Shown in pieces: positions 36,845 to 49,363 of a DNA stretch of 64,000 bases (position 1 is the stretch's first letter; every line of letters starts with the position of its first letter). The translations under genes were made by a program, and so were the position numbers. The notes beneath the pieces were generated by a model. That model was given only the letters and a program-made list of their open reading frames with translations, was not told where the DNA came from and searched no databases. This stretch comes from Pollutimonas nitritireducens (GTDB lineage: Bacteria > Pseudomonadota > Gammaproteobacteria > Burkholderiales > Burkholderiaceae_B): positions 124,001-188,000 of the forward strand of contig NZ_PDNV01000006.1 of assembly GCF_002849615.1 (NCBI RefSeq). The letters are read 5' to 3'.

Positions 36845-37107
36845 TGTCTACAGAACGTATGGACCTGCTTCGGGAGCGCCTGCAATCACTGGTGCCCACG
36901 CAACTTGACATCATTGATGAATCACATTTTCACGCTGGCCATGAGGGCAGTAAAAACGGCGCAAGCCACTTCCGTGTCGTGATCCGGTCGGAACAATTTT
37001 CCGGGCTCTCCACCGTGGCCCGCCACCGACTTGTGTATGATCGCGTTCACGATCTAATGCCTTATCCCATTCACGCCCTGGCAATCGATGCCAAAGCCAA
37101 CCAGTAA
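36844..37107 (+). CDS. bolA: BolA family protein
   Basis: Small BolA-like protein (87 residues). The fold markers are visible: an N-terminal helix, DESHFHAGHEG loop, SHFRVVI strand, and the LVYDRVHDLMP helix with IHALAI at the end. Families with this fold bind iron-sulfur glutaredoxins or act in morphology and stress. The assignment to BolA rather than IbaG type is uncertain. The start ATG at 36844 is coupled to the yciB stop. GAGAGG lies upstream. Confidence 0.92.
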   Translation: MSTERMDLLRERLQSLVPTQLDIIDESHFHAGHEGSKNGASHFRVVIRSEQFSGLSTVARHRLVYDRVHDLMPYPIHALAIDAKANQ

Positions 37108-37117
37108 AAGGATCTAC

Positions 37118-37894
37118 ATGAAACGTCTCGCCGTATTCGCAGCAGCCTGCGCGATTGCCGTCCCAGCCTATGCGCAAACCGTCGCCACCGTTAATGGCCA
37201 GGCCATTACGCAAGCGAAGCTGGATCAATTCGTTGCCCTGCTGGTCAGCCAAGGGGCCCCCGACACGCCCGAACTCCGCACACAAGTCAAGCAGGAAATG
37301 GTCAATCGCCTTGTTGCAGTCCAGGCCGCAGAAAAGGCCGGCATCGACAAACAACCCGCCGTCACCCAGGAAATCGAATTGGCCCGCCAAGGCATATTGG
37401 TTCGTGCACTGATGGCCGACTACCTGAAGAAAAATCCGGTCACCGACGCCAAGATCCAGGCTGAATACGAAAAAATCAAGAAAGAGCAAGCCGGTAAACA
37501 AGAATACAAGCTGCGTCATATCCTGGTCAAAGAACAGAAGCAAGCTGAAGACCTGACAGCGGCAATCAACAGCAAGAAAACCACATTCGATGCGGCCGCC
37601 AAGAAAGATTCACTGGATCCAGGCAGCGGCAAGAACGGTGGCGATCTAGGCTGGGGGCCCGCAAGCAACTATGTGCCTGAATTCGCTGAAGCCGTCGAAG
37701 GACTGAAGAAAGGCGAAATGACGACCAAACCCGTGAAGACTCAGTTCGGCTGGCACATCATCCAGGTCGAGGACAGTCGTGAAGTCAAGTTCCCCGAGCT
37801 GAAAGAGGTCAAGCCGCAAATTGAAGAAATGCTGCATCAGCAGCAGCTGGCCGAATTCCAACAAGGCCTGATCAAGAACGCTACCATCAAGTAA
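37118..37894 (+). CDS. parvulin-type periplasmic peptidyl-prolyl isomerase
   Basis: Secreted peptidyl-prolyl cis-trans isomerase of 258 residues. It has a Sec signal (residues 1-19, cleavage after VPAYA), a SurA-N-like helical part, and one parvulin domain (about 130-225) with YKLRHILVKEQKQAEDL and FGWHIIQVED. The C-terminal part is helical and Gln-rich. It probably assists folding of outer membrane or periplasmic proteins, like SurA or PpiD, but has only one PPIase domain. AAAAGGATC lies just before the ATG. It ends near a convergent dyad at 37910-37941. Confidence 0.9.
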   Translation: MKRLAVFAAACAIAVPAYAQTVATVNGQAITQAKLDQFVALLVSQGAPDTPELRTQVKQEMVNRLVAVQAAEKAGIDKQPAVTQEIELARQGILVRALMADYLKKNPVTDAKIQAEYEKIKKEQAGKQEYKLRHILVKEQKQAEDLTAAINSKKTTFDAAAKKDSLDPGSGKNGGDLGWGPASNYVPEFAEAVEGLKKGEMTTKPVKTQFGWHIIQVEDSREVKFPELKEVKPQIEEMLHQQQLAEFQQGLIKNATIK

Positions 37895-37909
37895 AAACTG
37901 CTATACACA

Positions 37910-37941
37910 GCCGTCATTCCCCTCGAACCAGGAATGACGGC
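37910..37941. repeat. inverted repeat in the PPIase-ligA gap (REP-like)
   Basis: GCCGTCATTCC at 37910-37920 and GGAATGACGGC at 37931-37941 form an 11-bp perfect dyad with a 10-base loop between converging genes. The CGTCATTCC core resembles widespread short palindromic repeats of proteobacteria, and it may serve as an mRNA 3' end structure. There is no T-run, so it is not a classic terminator. I noticed no second copy in the window. Confidence 0.55.
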
Positions 37942-38004
37942 GAAGCGTCGGTCCATATGCAACATGCCGTATTGCAGCCAGACGCGAACATTTTCCTTGT
38001 CGGT

Positions 38005-41114
<3,110 letters not shown>

Positions 41115-41165
41115 ATGTCAGTCCGCCGTATCACCAAATATTTATGCATTTATGCATGCTCGTAA

Positions 41166-44100
41166 TCAGACCTCAGCAAGTTGCAGGGCCGAGTCGATAT
41201 CTACCGCCACAATACGCGATACACCTTGTTCCTGCATGGTAACGCCAACCAGTTGCTTGGCCATCTGCATTGCAATTTTATTATGCGAAATAAAGAGAAA
41301 CTGCGTCTGTTCGCTCATGCTGCTGACCAGATTCGCATAACGCTCGGTATTGGCGTCATCCAGCGGCGCGTCCACCTCGTCCAGCAGACAGAACGGCGCC
41401 GGATTCAACTTGAACAGCGCGAAGACCAGCGCGGTGGCGGTCAGTGCCTTTTCACCCCCCGACAGCAAGTGTATGGTGCTGTTGCGTTTTCCTGGCGGCT
41501 GGGCCATGACCTGCACGCCAGCGTCGAGAATCTCATCGCCGGTTATCGACAGGCGCGCCTCGCCGCCCCCGAAAAGACGCGGAAACAACTCGCCGAAGTG
41601 GAAATTGACCTTGTCGAAGGTATCTTGGAGCAGTTCACGTGTTTCGCGGTCGATTCTACGAATCGCATCTTCCAGGGTCTCGATGGCCGAGGTCAGGTCC
41701 TGATGCTGCGCATCCAGGAAACCTTTGCGCTCGCTGGCCGAATTCAATTCATCGAGAGCGGCCAGGTTGACCGGGCCGAGCGCATCCACTACGCGTGAAA
41801 TTCGTTGAACTTCCGACTGAAGCCAGCCTGTACGCTGCCACTCTTCGGGACGCTGTTCGATGAGCTCGCGCAGCGCTTGCCGGTCGACCTGGTGCGCGTC
41901 CAGTTGCTCTGCAAATTGTTCAACAGCAAGGCGCGCCGCCTGCTCCTGCAGCTGCAGCTCCATGATGCGGGCACGTCGCGGTTCCAGCGAGCGCTCCAGC
42001 GTCAAACGCTCTTCATCGGCACTGCGTAGCGCCGCCGCCAGGTTGTCCAGCTGAATGCGTGCGAGGCTTAGTGCTTCTTCACGTTCCGCACGCAATTCCA
42101 GCGCGTCCTGCAGGCCCGCCTGTGATGCCGACGCATCGAGTTCGAATAGCTCGCCCTGCAGCCCGTCCAGTTCGGTACCTGCACGCCGCGCCTGATCGAC
42201 CGCCAATTGCAAATTGCGATTCAGGTCCGCAATACGCGTCTGCAAGGCGCGCTCGGCGAACTCGGATTCCTGCACCGCGCGTTCCAGGTCGCGTAAATGC
42301 ACACGCGCATTCTCTGCCTGCAGGGCGAGTTCCTCCCCCGATATTTCGGCGCCAGAATAGCGCTCCTGATGCTCTGCCAGCTGAGCGTCGAGTACGTCGA
42401 AACGCGCCTCGGCTTCTTCCTTGCCAGCCAGCAATTCTTCAGTTTGCATGGCGATCTCGGCCAGGTCTTCCCTGATGCGGGTCGCGCGCTCTTCCGACTG
42501 CTCGGCTTGTTGCTGCAATCGCGAGTGTTCGAGTTGCACATCGTGGAGACGACGTGTCAGCTCGGACAGGCGCTGACGCGCCGGCGCCAGCGCCTGCGAA
42601 CCCTGTTGCCAGGCGCTCTCGGCCTGGCTCACGACGACGAGCGCCTGATCGGCCACCAATTGGCGCGCCTTCAGGTCACGCCGCAAATTCTCGATCTCCT
42701 GCTGCCTGGCCAACATGCCCGCCTGCTCCGAATCAGGCGCATAGAAGCGGACGCTATGCATATCGACCAGGTGGCCTTCCTTGACCACATACACCCCGCC
42801 CGCCGGCAACTCGGCCCGCAAAGCAAGCGCCTGGGCAAGGTCGGCGCAAACAAAGACTCCATCCAGCCATTGTCCCATCAAGGTCTGCAGATCGAGGTCC
42901 GTAAGGCGCAGCAGGGTACTTAGCGGCTTCGGGCCATTGGCGGACAACGTTGTCGCGGATGCGGGCGGAACCTGATAGAAAGCCAGCCGCGCGGGAGGCG
43001 CGTCATCGGCAAAGGCACGCGCATGCTCCAGATGGCGAATCTCCAGTCCACTCATGCGCTCGCGAAGCACGGCCTCTAATGCCGTTTCCCAACCTGCTTC
43101 GATATGGAGCTTTTGCCATAAACGCCCCAGGCCAGCCAGTTCATGACGCGCCAGCCAAGGCTCGAGGGCGCCCTGCTTTTGCACATCGTCCTGCAAGGCG
43201 GTCAGAGCCGCGAGACGTGCGTCCAGACGGGCTACGACCTGTGATGCCTCTTGCGAGACTGCCTGTGCGTCACGACGTTGTTCCTCCAGCGCTGGCAGCC
43301 GGTCCTCGAGTTCCAGCAGTTGGCCTTGGGTTTCCTGGAGTTGCGCCTGCATGGCGGAAATATCACCAGCCAGCCGCACTATGTTGTCCGGGTCGGGTGC
43401 ATTAAGGTTGCGCAGATCCTGCTCAAGGCGCTCCTTGCGCATCTCGAGCGCCTGCAACTGCCGGTCGGCATCGCGTTGGGTCTGGGCGACCAGCGCCAGA
43501 TCCTGTTGAACGCGCGCCAGCACGCCGCGCATCTGATCCCTTGCAGTGGCCGCAAGACGCAGTCTGCTCTCGATATCGGGCAAATGCGTCTGGGCCTCTT
43601 CAGCGCGCGCACGAAATTCTTCCGTCCGACCCGCTGCTGTTTCGAGATCGGCTTCGGCCTCTGCGATTTGCTCGGTGCAATGCGATTGTTGGTCAGCCCA
43701 CTCTTGCAACTGCACTTGAAGCTGATCGCGGCGGGCCTGCACCCGGTTACGCGAATCCACCACATGCCGAATTTCCGCCTCGAGCCGGCTTACCTGGGCA
43801 CCCGCTTCGAAAAGCAGTCCTTGTGCCGCATGAACCGTGTCACCAGCTGAGTAATGCGCCTGGCGCCTGGTTTCAAGCGCCGACTCGCCAGCGCGCAGAC
43901 TAGCGGTAGCCGCTTCAAGTTCAGTTTGCGCATGTTCGATCGCCAGGAATTTATCTTGCTGGTCCTGGCGGGCGTTACTTTCCTTCAACAACCACAGCGC
44001 ATGTTGTTTCTGTTCGCCGTCCTCCTGCAAGGCACGATACCGCTGTGCGACCTCGGCTTGTGCCTCGAGTTTTTGTAGCTGACTTTCGAGTTCGCGCAGT

Positions 44101-44690
44101 ATGTCTTCAACCCGAATGAGATTTTCCCGGGTGTCTGCCAGGCGACTGCCTGTTTCCCGGCGCCTCTCTTTGTAGCGCGACACACCCGCCGCTTCTTCCA
44201 GGAAAACCCTGAGCTCTTCGGGTCGCGCTTCGATCAGGCGATTGATCATCCCCTGCCCAATAATTGCGTAACCCCGTGAACCCAGCCCCGTGCCCAGGAA
44301 TATGTCATGAATGTCGCGACGGCGCACCTGCTGGTTGTTGACGTAGTAGCTGCTCGCACCGTCACGCGTGAGCACGCGTCTTACGGCGATTTCCGCATAG
44401 GTGCTCCATTGGCCGACCGCACGTCCTTCTGTATTGTCGAATACCAGCTCTACCGATGCGCGGGCGGCCGGCTTGCGGTGACCCGACCCGTTGAAAATGA
44501 CGTCCTGCATGGACTCGCCGCGCAACTCCGATGCCTTGGTCTCCCCAAGTACCCAGCGGACAGCATCGATGATGTTGGACTTGCCGCAACCGTTAGGACC
44601 GACCACTCCGACCAACTGGCTGGGCGTGGGAATGACCGTCGGCTCGACAAATGATTTGAAACCGGCAAGTTTTATTTGGGTCAGACGCAC
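41166..44690 (-). CDS. smc: chromosome segregation protein SMC
   Basis: Structural maintenance of chromosomes ATPase of 1174 residues. The N-terminal Walker A is GPNGCGKSN (Lys37), the C-terminal signature LLSGGEKALTA and Walker B FCLLDEVDAPLDD. Long coiled coils run either side of a hinge near residues 510-640. It condenses and segregates DNA, normally with ScpA and ScpB, which are not in this window. The start is GTG at 44690 with no strong ribosome binding site. A divergent gap of 254 bases separates it from lplT, and no clear promoter was recognised. Confidence 0.96.
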   Translation of the reverse strand: MRLTQIKLAGFKSFVEPTVIPTPSQLVGVVGPNGCGKSNIIDAVRWVLGETKASELRGESMQDVIFNGSGHRKPAARASVELVFDNTEGRAVGQWSTYAEIAVRRVLTRDGASSYYVNNQQVRRRDIHDIFLGTGLGSRGYAIIGQGMINRLIEARPEELRVFLEEAAGVSRYKERRRETGSRLADTRENLIRVEDILRELESQLQKLEAQAEVAQRYRALQEDGEQKQHALWLLKESNARQDQQDKFLAIEHAQTELEAATASLRAGESALETRRQAHYSAGDTVHAAQGLLFEAGAQVSRLEAEIRHVVDSRNRVQARRDQLQVQLQEWADQQSHCTEQIAEAEADLETAAGRTEEFRARAEEAQTHLPDIESRLRLAATARDQMRGVLARVQQDLALVAQTQRDADRQLQALEMRKERLEQDLRNLNAPDPDNIVRLAGDISAMQAQLQETQGQLLELEDRLPALEEQRRDAQAVSQEASQVVARLDARLAALTALQDDVQKQGALEPWLARHELAGLGRLWQKLHIEAGWETALEAVLRERMSGLEIRHLEHARAFADDAPPARLAFYQVPPASATTLSANGPKPLSTLLRLTDLDLQTLMGQWLDGVFVCADLAQALALRAELPAGGVYVVKEGHLVDMHSVRFYAPDSEQAGMLARQQEIENLRRDLKARQLVADQALVVVSQAESAWQQGSQALAPARQRLSELTRRLHDVQLEHSRLQQQAEQSEERATRIREDLAEIAMQTEELLAGKEEAEARFDVLDAQLAEHQERYSGAEISGEELALQAENARVHLRDLERAVQESEFAERALQTRIADLNRNLQLAVDQARRAGTELDGLQGELFELDASASQAGLQDALELRAEREEALSLARIQLDNLAAALRSADEERLTLERSLEPRRARIMELQLQEQAARLAVEQFAEQLDAHQVDRQALRELIEQRPEEWQRTGWLQSEVQRISRVVDALGPVNLAALDELNSASERKGFLDAQHQDLTSAIETLEDAIRRIDRETRELLQDTFDKVNFHFGELFPRLFGGGEARLSITGDEILDAGVQVMAQPPGKRNSTIHLLSGGEKALTATALVFALFKLNPAPFCLLDEVDAPLDDANTERYANLVSSMSEQTQFLFISHNKIAMQMAKQLVGVTMQEQGVSRIVAVDIDSALQLAEV

Positions 44691-44944
44691 AATAAGCGAG
44701 CATTAGAAGGAATGAAGCGACACGCCGGATGCGCGATCCCGGCGATCGAAAGACCTGCGAATAAACAACGTGGAATGCCTGGCTGAGATCGTCTCGTATG
44801 ATAACGCACCGGGAGCGCAACGACGTCCGAAAAGAAACTACGCTATGATTTTCCGTCAACTCATCGCACCAAAGTTATACTCACTAACATTTTTCTCTTC
44901 AGTGTCGTCCGTTGCTTTACTAACCCCTCAATCGAGACTTTCCA

Positions 44945-46252
44945 TTGAAAAAAGGCTTTTATCTGGTCATGATAGCGCAGGCGTTTTCGTCCGTGGCAGA
45001 CAATGCATTGCTCATCGCCGCCATCGCGTTAATTGCTGATTTGCAAGGTCCCGACTGGATGGCGCCCATGATGAAATGGTGGTTCGCACTAGCCTATGTA
45101 GCGCTGGCCGCGTTTGTTGGCGCATTCGCCGATGCCTTTCCCAAAGGAAAGGTGATGTTCATCACAAATGCGATCAAAGTGGGCGGATGTCTGCTGATGT
45201 TCTACTGTCAAAGCTTGGGCCTGGCCAATGACGAACAATTATTCCTGGTATTTTGCGCTTACACCCTGGTGGGCATCGGAGCTGCGGCGTACTCGCCAGC
45301 AAAATACGGCATCGTTACAGAGATGCTGCCACCGGAACTTCTGGTGAAGGGAAACAGCTGGATCGAAGGGCTGACCGTCCTGTCTATCATCGCCGGCACG
45401 GTTCTGGGCGGCGTACTCATCAACCCGGCCGTCTCCCAGGTATTGCTCGCCCAGCCCTGGATCAATGCGCTGGTGCAGACTCGAACCGAAGCTGCCATTT
45501 TGTGTATCGGCGTGGTGTACCTGCTGGCTGCCGCCACCAATCTGCTGATTCCTTCCACCAATGTGCGCTATCCCAAACAGCACAGGAATCCCTTTACGCT
45601 GATCAGCGACTTCGGCGGCTACGTCCGTATCCTCTGGCGAGACAAGATAGGGCAAATATCGCTTGCCGTGACGACGCTGTTCTGGGGCGCAGGCGCCACG
45701 CTCCAATTCATTGTCATCGAATGGGGCGCAAGACACCTGGGCTACCGCCTGGATCAGGCATCCGTGCTGATGGGCGTCGCCGCCATCGGAACAGTTGGTG
45801 GGTCGATTCTTGCCGGCCGTGTTCCGTTGAAGCGTGCCCTGTCGGTCTTGCCGGTGGGCGTAATAATGGGATTTGCGGTAATGTTCATGCCCATCGTGCA
45901 CGAGCGCTGGGCGGTATACACCGTGTTGTTGATCATAGGTGGGCTATCCGGATTTTTTGTGGTGCCCTTGAACGCGCTATTGCAACATCGTGGACATGTC
46001 CTGCTTTCAGCGGGTCATTCCATCGCCGTGCAGAATTTCAATGAACAATTGAATATCTTGCTGATGCTGGCTCTCTATAGCCTTATGTTGTGGCTGAACC
46101 TTCCGATCAACGTGATCATCATCATATTCGGCTTGCTGGTCGCATCGCTCATGTTGCTGTTTATCCACTGGAATCGATGCAATCACCGTGCCGATCCGCG
46201 CCTGGAAAACACGATCGGCCAACACGGACATGGCCAGGCGCTAAGGCATTAA
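44945..46252 (+). CDS. lplT: lysophospholipid transporter LplT
   Basis: Major-facilitator-type inner membrane flippase of 435 residues with about 12 helices; it moves lyso-phospholipids from the outer to the inner leaflet for re-acylation. The N-terminal MIAQAFSSVADNALLIAAIAL is close to LplT of E. coli. The start is TTG at 44945; the next ATG lies inside the first helix. The associated acyltransferase Aas is not present here. Its TAA stop overlaps the stop of the convergent uracil-DNA glycosylase within a shared TTAA. Confidence 0.9.
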   Translation: MKKGFYLVMIAQAFSSVADNALLIAAIALIADLQGPDWMAPMMKWWFALAYVALAAFVGAFADAFPKGKVMFITNAIKVGGCLLMFYCQSLGLANDEQLFLVFCAYTLVGIGAAAYSPAKYGIVTEMLPPELLVKGNSWIEGLTVLSIIAGTVLGGVLINPAVSQVLLAQPWINALVQTRTEAAILCIGVVYLLAAATNLLIPSTNVRYPKQHRNPFTLISDFGGYVRILWRDKIGQISLAVTTLFWGAGATLQFIVIEWGARHLGYRLDQASVLMGVAAIGTVGGSILAGRVPLKRALSVLPVGVIMGFAVMFMPIVHERWAVYTVLLIIGGLSGFFVVPLNALLQHRGHVLLSAGHSIAVQNFNEQLNILLMLALYSLMLWLNLPINVIIIIFGLLVASLMLLFIHWNRCNHRADPRLENTIGQHGHGQALRH

Positions 46253-47112
46253 TGCGTTGGCCGGTCCTGCGTTGTATGGCCGCAGACTATGGCGCGAGCC
46301 AGGTTCAGGTCCTGCCATGCATCAGCCTTATGTTGTGGCCGTACCAGCAGCGCCGCCGGATGATACGTCACCACCAACGGGATAATCTGGCCATCTTGAC
46401 TGCTTAGATGGTGAACCCGCCCACGCAATGCTTCGAGTTCACTGTCAGTGCCTAACAGGGCCTGCGCAGCCAGCTTGCCCAGCGCCAGCACACGGCGCGG
46501 CTTCAAGAGCGATATCTGGCGCCGCAAATAAGGCAGGCAAGCTTCGATCTCTTCTGGTCTGGGCGTGCGATTGCCCAAAGGGCGACATTTGATCAGGTTC
46601 GTGAAAAACACTTGGGACTCCTGAACCCCGATCGATGAGAGCATAGCCTGGAGCAAAACGCCCGGTCTTCCCTGGAACGGCAGCCCCATCTTGTCATCAT
46701 GTTCGCCGGGCGCCTCGCCGACCAGCAGCCATTCCGGCGCGTCGACGGCGCCAGTGCCAAATACGGTCTGGCTACGCCCAGCCTGCAGGCCGCACGCCGA
46801 GCAAACGGCGATAAAATTCTGCAAGTCCTCCCAGACCTGGGGAATGATTTGCACTTCGGCGATGTGTCGCAAGCCAGGCGTCGTATCGGAAGCATCCACA
46901 GTGCCAGGCGGCATGGATTCAATTACGTCAGGGCCGCGCCGAGAGGTGGGCACGGGTCCCGCGGCGACCACTGCAGGCGTCGATTCGGCGTCCACGCGCC
47001 CGATGTTTGCCGCGTACCGGGCAAGCATGCGCTTATCGAGGCCGATTTCCTGAAGCCAGGCAAGCTGCAATGCATTGAGCGCCGGTGCGCCATGGATATC
47101 AGAATTGTTCAT
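46249..47112 (-). CDS. family 4 uracil-DNA glycosylase
   Basis: Iron-sulfur uracil-DNA glycosylase of 287 residues. The catalytic and binding motifs are GEAPGEHDD (132-140), the Cys ligands Cys104, Cys107, Cys176 and Cys192, and HPAAL (251-255). An N-terminal stretch of about 95 residues before the catalytic core is variable and Pro/Ala-rich; it is longer than in thermophilic family 4 enzymes (about 200 residues). The ATG at 47112 overlaps the stop of the TsaB-RimI gene by ATGA, suggesting co-transcription. Confidence 0.92.
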   Translation of the reverse strand: MNNSDIHGAPALNALQLAWLQEIGLDKRMLARYAANIGRVDAESTPAVVAAGPVPTSRRGPDVIESMPPGTVDASDTTPGLRHIAEVQIIPQVWEDLQNFIAVCSACGLQAGRSQTVFGTGAVDAPEWLLVGEAPGEHDDKMGLPFQGRPGVLLQAMLSSIGVQESQVFFTNLIKCRPLGNRTPRPEEIEACLPYLRRQISLLKPRRVLALGKLAAQALLGTDSELEALRGRVHHLSSQDGQIIPLVVTYHPAALLVRPQHKADAWQDLNLARAIVCGHTTQDRPTH

Positions 47113-48353
47113 GCTTCATTAAGCCGTTTTTGCATCACACAAGCGTCCTCTCGCCGACCATACCCTGCGGGATAATAGTCTTTACGAACTGCAATCTGCT
47201 CGTATCCATGATGTCGATAAAATTCCAGAGCACCGGCGTTGGATGGGCGCACCTCCAGGACAACGGCTGGCAGACCGCGTGCCACGGCCTCGCGCTCACA
47301 TCGCCTGATCAGGGCAGCCCCTATGCCTGTCTTCTGCGATGACGGCGACACGGCTATGACGAGCAGATGGGCCACATCAGGGGCGAACATGGCCATGCAA
47401 AAGCCGGCGATGCGGCTTCCCTGCTCGGCAACCCAAGCTCCGTAGCCAGCTTCAAGACCATCGGCAAAGTTGCCGCGGGTCCAGGGGAACGATTGCACGG
47501 ATTGCTCGATGGCGGCAACCTGCTCAAGATCACCGGCTGCCATGGGCCGTATCGCGGCCAGATGCTGTGCCGCCTTGGGGTTGCCGCCCTTGCCTTCTTG
47601 ACGTTCAAGTGTCGTGTAGGCCACTTTATCCCTAACATAAAGAGGGGCTGCGAACTCCGGTTCGACACCGCCCACGGTGTGCCATGCAATGAGGGCAAGC
47701 CGGGCGATGGTTTCGGCATCGGGCCGTAAAGGCCGCCCTAGCTGCACATCGGGCTGCTCGACTTGCAATTGCGCAAGCGCGGGGAAGGCGGTGAGCGCAT
47801 CGCCGACCAGTCGAACAGGCAGAACTTCCGAATTTTTAGCCTGCCAGGCTGGCCGTGAAAGCTCGAGCCATGGGCCTACGTCTGCGGCGTTCAGCAGGAT
47901 AGGCTCCTGAAGCTCGCGCCACCCGCTCGCCGCATCCCCGTCGGCCTGGTAGACGGCCAGATAGACCTCCCCCATACGCGCATCCTGCAGCACGACCGAT
48001 ATGGGACACAATGCCGCCGCCGGATCGAAATTGCGTGCCGCAACGGCTTGCAGAGACGAAATCGGCAAAACGGGGATACCGAGCGCGAATGCAATTCCCT
48101 GGGCAACTCCGCAAGCCACGCGCAAACCGGTGAAACCGCCTGGTCCCTGGCCAAAGGCCACAGCGCTCAAGTCGCTGCGAAAGACGCCCGCCTTTGCCAG
48201 CAAGTCGTCTGCCATGGGCAGCAAGCGTTCGGCATGCTCGCCAGTGCCGTCATGGTTCAGGGAGTGAAGTTGTAAACGCCCGTCTGCCTGTGTCAAGAGG
48301 GCAACTCCGCATTGGCTGGAGGATGTCTCAAGCGCTAAAATATGTAAAGTCAT
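47109..48353 (-). CDS. tsaB: TsaB-RimI fusion protein
   Basis: One open frame of 414 residues fuses two proteins that are usually separate. Residues 1-250 are TsaB, the dimerisation subunit of the tRNA A37 threonylcarbamoyl transferase (ILALETSSSQCGVAL, GQGPGGFTGLRV). After a 15-residue linker (ERQEGKGGNPKAAQ), residues about 266-414 are a GNAT acetyltransferase with acetyl-CoA loop QKTGIGAALI and EVRPSNAGALEFYRHHGY, as in RimI, which N-acetylates ribosomal protein bS18. The frame is continuous with no stop or frameshift between the two. The ATG at 48353 has a weak ribosome binding site. Confidence 0.93.
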   Translation of the reverse strand: MTLHILALETSSSQCGVALLTQADGRLQLHSLNHDGTGEHAERLLPMADDLLAKAGVFRSDLSAVAFGQGPGGFTGLRVACGVAQGIAFALGIPVLPISSLQAVAARNFDPAAALCPISVVLQDARMGEVYLAVYQADGDAASGWRELQEPILLNAADVGPWLELSRPAWQAKNSEVLPVRLVGDALTAFPALAQLQVEQPDVQLGRPLRPDAETIARLALIAWHTVGGVEPEFAAPLYVRDKVAYTTLERQEGKGGNPKAAQHLAAIRPMAAGDLEQVAAIEQSVQSFPWTRGNFADGLEAGYGAWVAEQGSRIAGFCMAMFAPDVAHLLVIAVSPSSQKTGIGAALIRRCEREAVARGLPAVVLEVRPSNAGALEFYRHHGYEQIAVRKDYYPAGYGRREDACVMQKRLNEA

Positions 48354-48512
48354 GAGTGCATTTTAAACGCCGCAGGGATATCCTTGACAAGGAGGACAGA
48401 GCGTAAGACGTTCAGCCGACAGACGGCCCCGCATCGCCACTCTAAACTAGCACCGTCAAGGCCCTCTCTCAAGTCATATGTCGTCACCGATACGTAATAG
48501 GACCAGGCAAAT

Positions 48513-48540
48513 TTGTAGTAAGTACTACCTCCTTTATATC
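48513..48540 (+). promoter_or_regulatory. candidate promoter of ompR/envZ
   Basis: TTGTAG at 48513-48518 and TATATC at 48535-48540 are spaced by 16 bases. GTAGTA at 48515-48520 and TACTAC at 48523-48528 form a short dyad overlapping the -35. The 257-base gap 48354-48610 holds no gene. Confidence 0.3.
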
Positions 48541-48610
48541 CAGATACTTATTATGTAATATCTTGCAACGAGCCCTGTACGGGTCAACTCAGCCCTGTTA
48601 CATTTTCCCT

Positions 48611-49345
48611 ATGAATACACAAAACCAATCTCTATCTCGCAAAATTCTCGTCGTCGACGACGACCCCCGGCTCCGCGATCTGCTGCGCCGGTATTTGTCG
48701 GAACAGGGTTTCAATGTTTTCGTAGCCGAAGATGCCAAGGAAATGGGCAAATTATGGCAGCGCGAACACTTCGACCTGCTCGTTCTGGATCTGATGTTGC
48801 CTGGTGAGGATGGACTATCGATTTGCCGCCGCCTGCGAGGCGGGCACGACAATACACCCATTATCATCCTGACCGCGAAAGCCGAGGAAATAGATCGCAT
48901 CGTAGGATTGGAAATGGGCGCTGACGACTACCTCTCCAAGCCTTTCAATCCACGAGAACTTCTCGCCCGCGTCAATGCCATTCTGCGGCGCCGCGGCACC
49001 GAAGAGCATCCTGGTGCACCCAGCCAGGAAAACGAATCCATTGAATTCGGTCCGTATGTACTGAATTTGTCCACGCGCACCCTGACCCGCAATAACGAGC
49101 AGGTCCCTATCACGACCGGCGAATTCTCGGTATTGAAGGTGTTTGCACGGCACCCAAAGATCCCGCTTTCCCGCGACAAGCTTATGGAATTGGCTCGCGG
49201 GCGTGAATACGAAGCATTCGACCGTAGCCTCGATGTCCAGATATCCCGTCTGCGTAAATTGGTGGAACCTAATCCCTCCAAGCCGGTATTCATCCAAACG
49301 GTCTGGGGCCTGGGGTATGTTTTCGTACCAGATGGCGGGCACTAA
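48611..49345 (+). CDS. ompR: OmpR-family response regulator (RisA-like)
   Basis: Two-component response regulator of 244 residues. The receiver has the acidic pair VVDDD, phospho-acceptor Asp60 in LLVLDLMLPGED and Lys110 in LSKPFNP; the C-terminal winged helix carries LDVQISRLRKLVEPNPSKP. It resembles RisA of Bordetella and OmpR. The ATG at 48611 is used; the frame is open to 48563 but gives a non-family extension, and no clear Shine-Dalgarno is seen for either. It is followed after 18 bases by the sensor gene, with which it forms a pair. Confidence 0.94.
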   Translation: MNTQNQSLSRKILVVDDDPRLRDLLRRYLSEQGFNVFVAEDAKEMGKLWQREHFDLLVLDLMLPGEDGLSICRRLRGGHDNTPIIILTAKAEEIDRIVGLEMGADDYLSKPFNPRELLARVNAILRRRGTEEHPGAPSQENESIEFGPYVLNLSTRTLTRNNEQVPITTGEFSVLKVFARHPKIPLSRDKLMELARGREYEAFDRSLDVQISRLRKLVEPNPSKPVFIQTVWGLGYVFVPDGGH

Positions 49346-49363
49346 CAGCGAGCGGGCATAACC

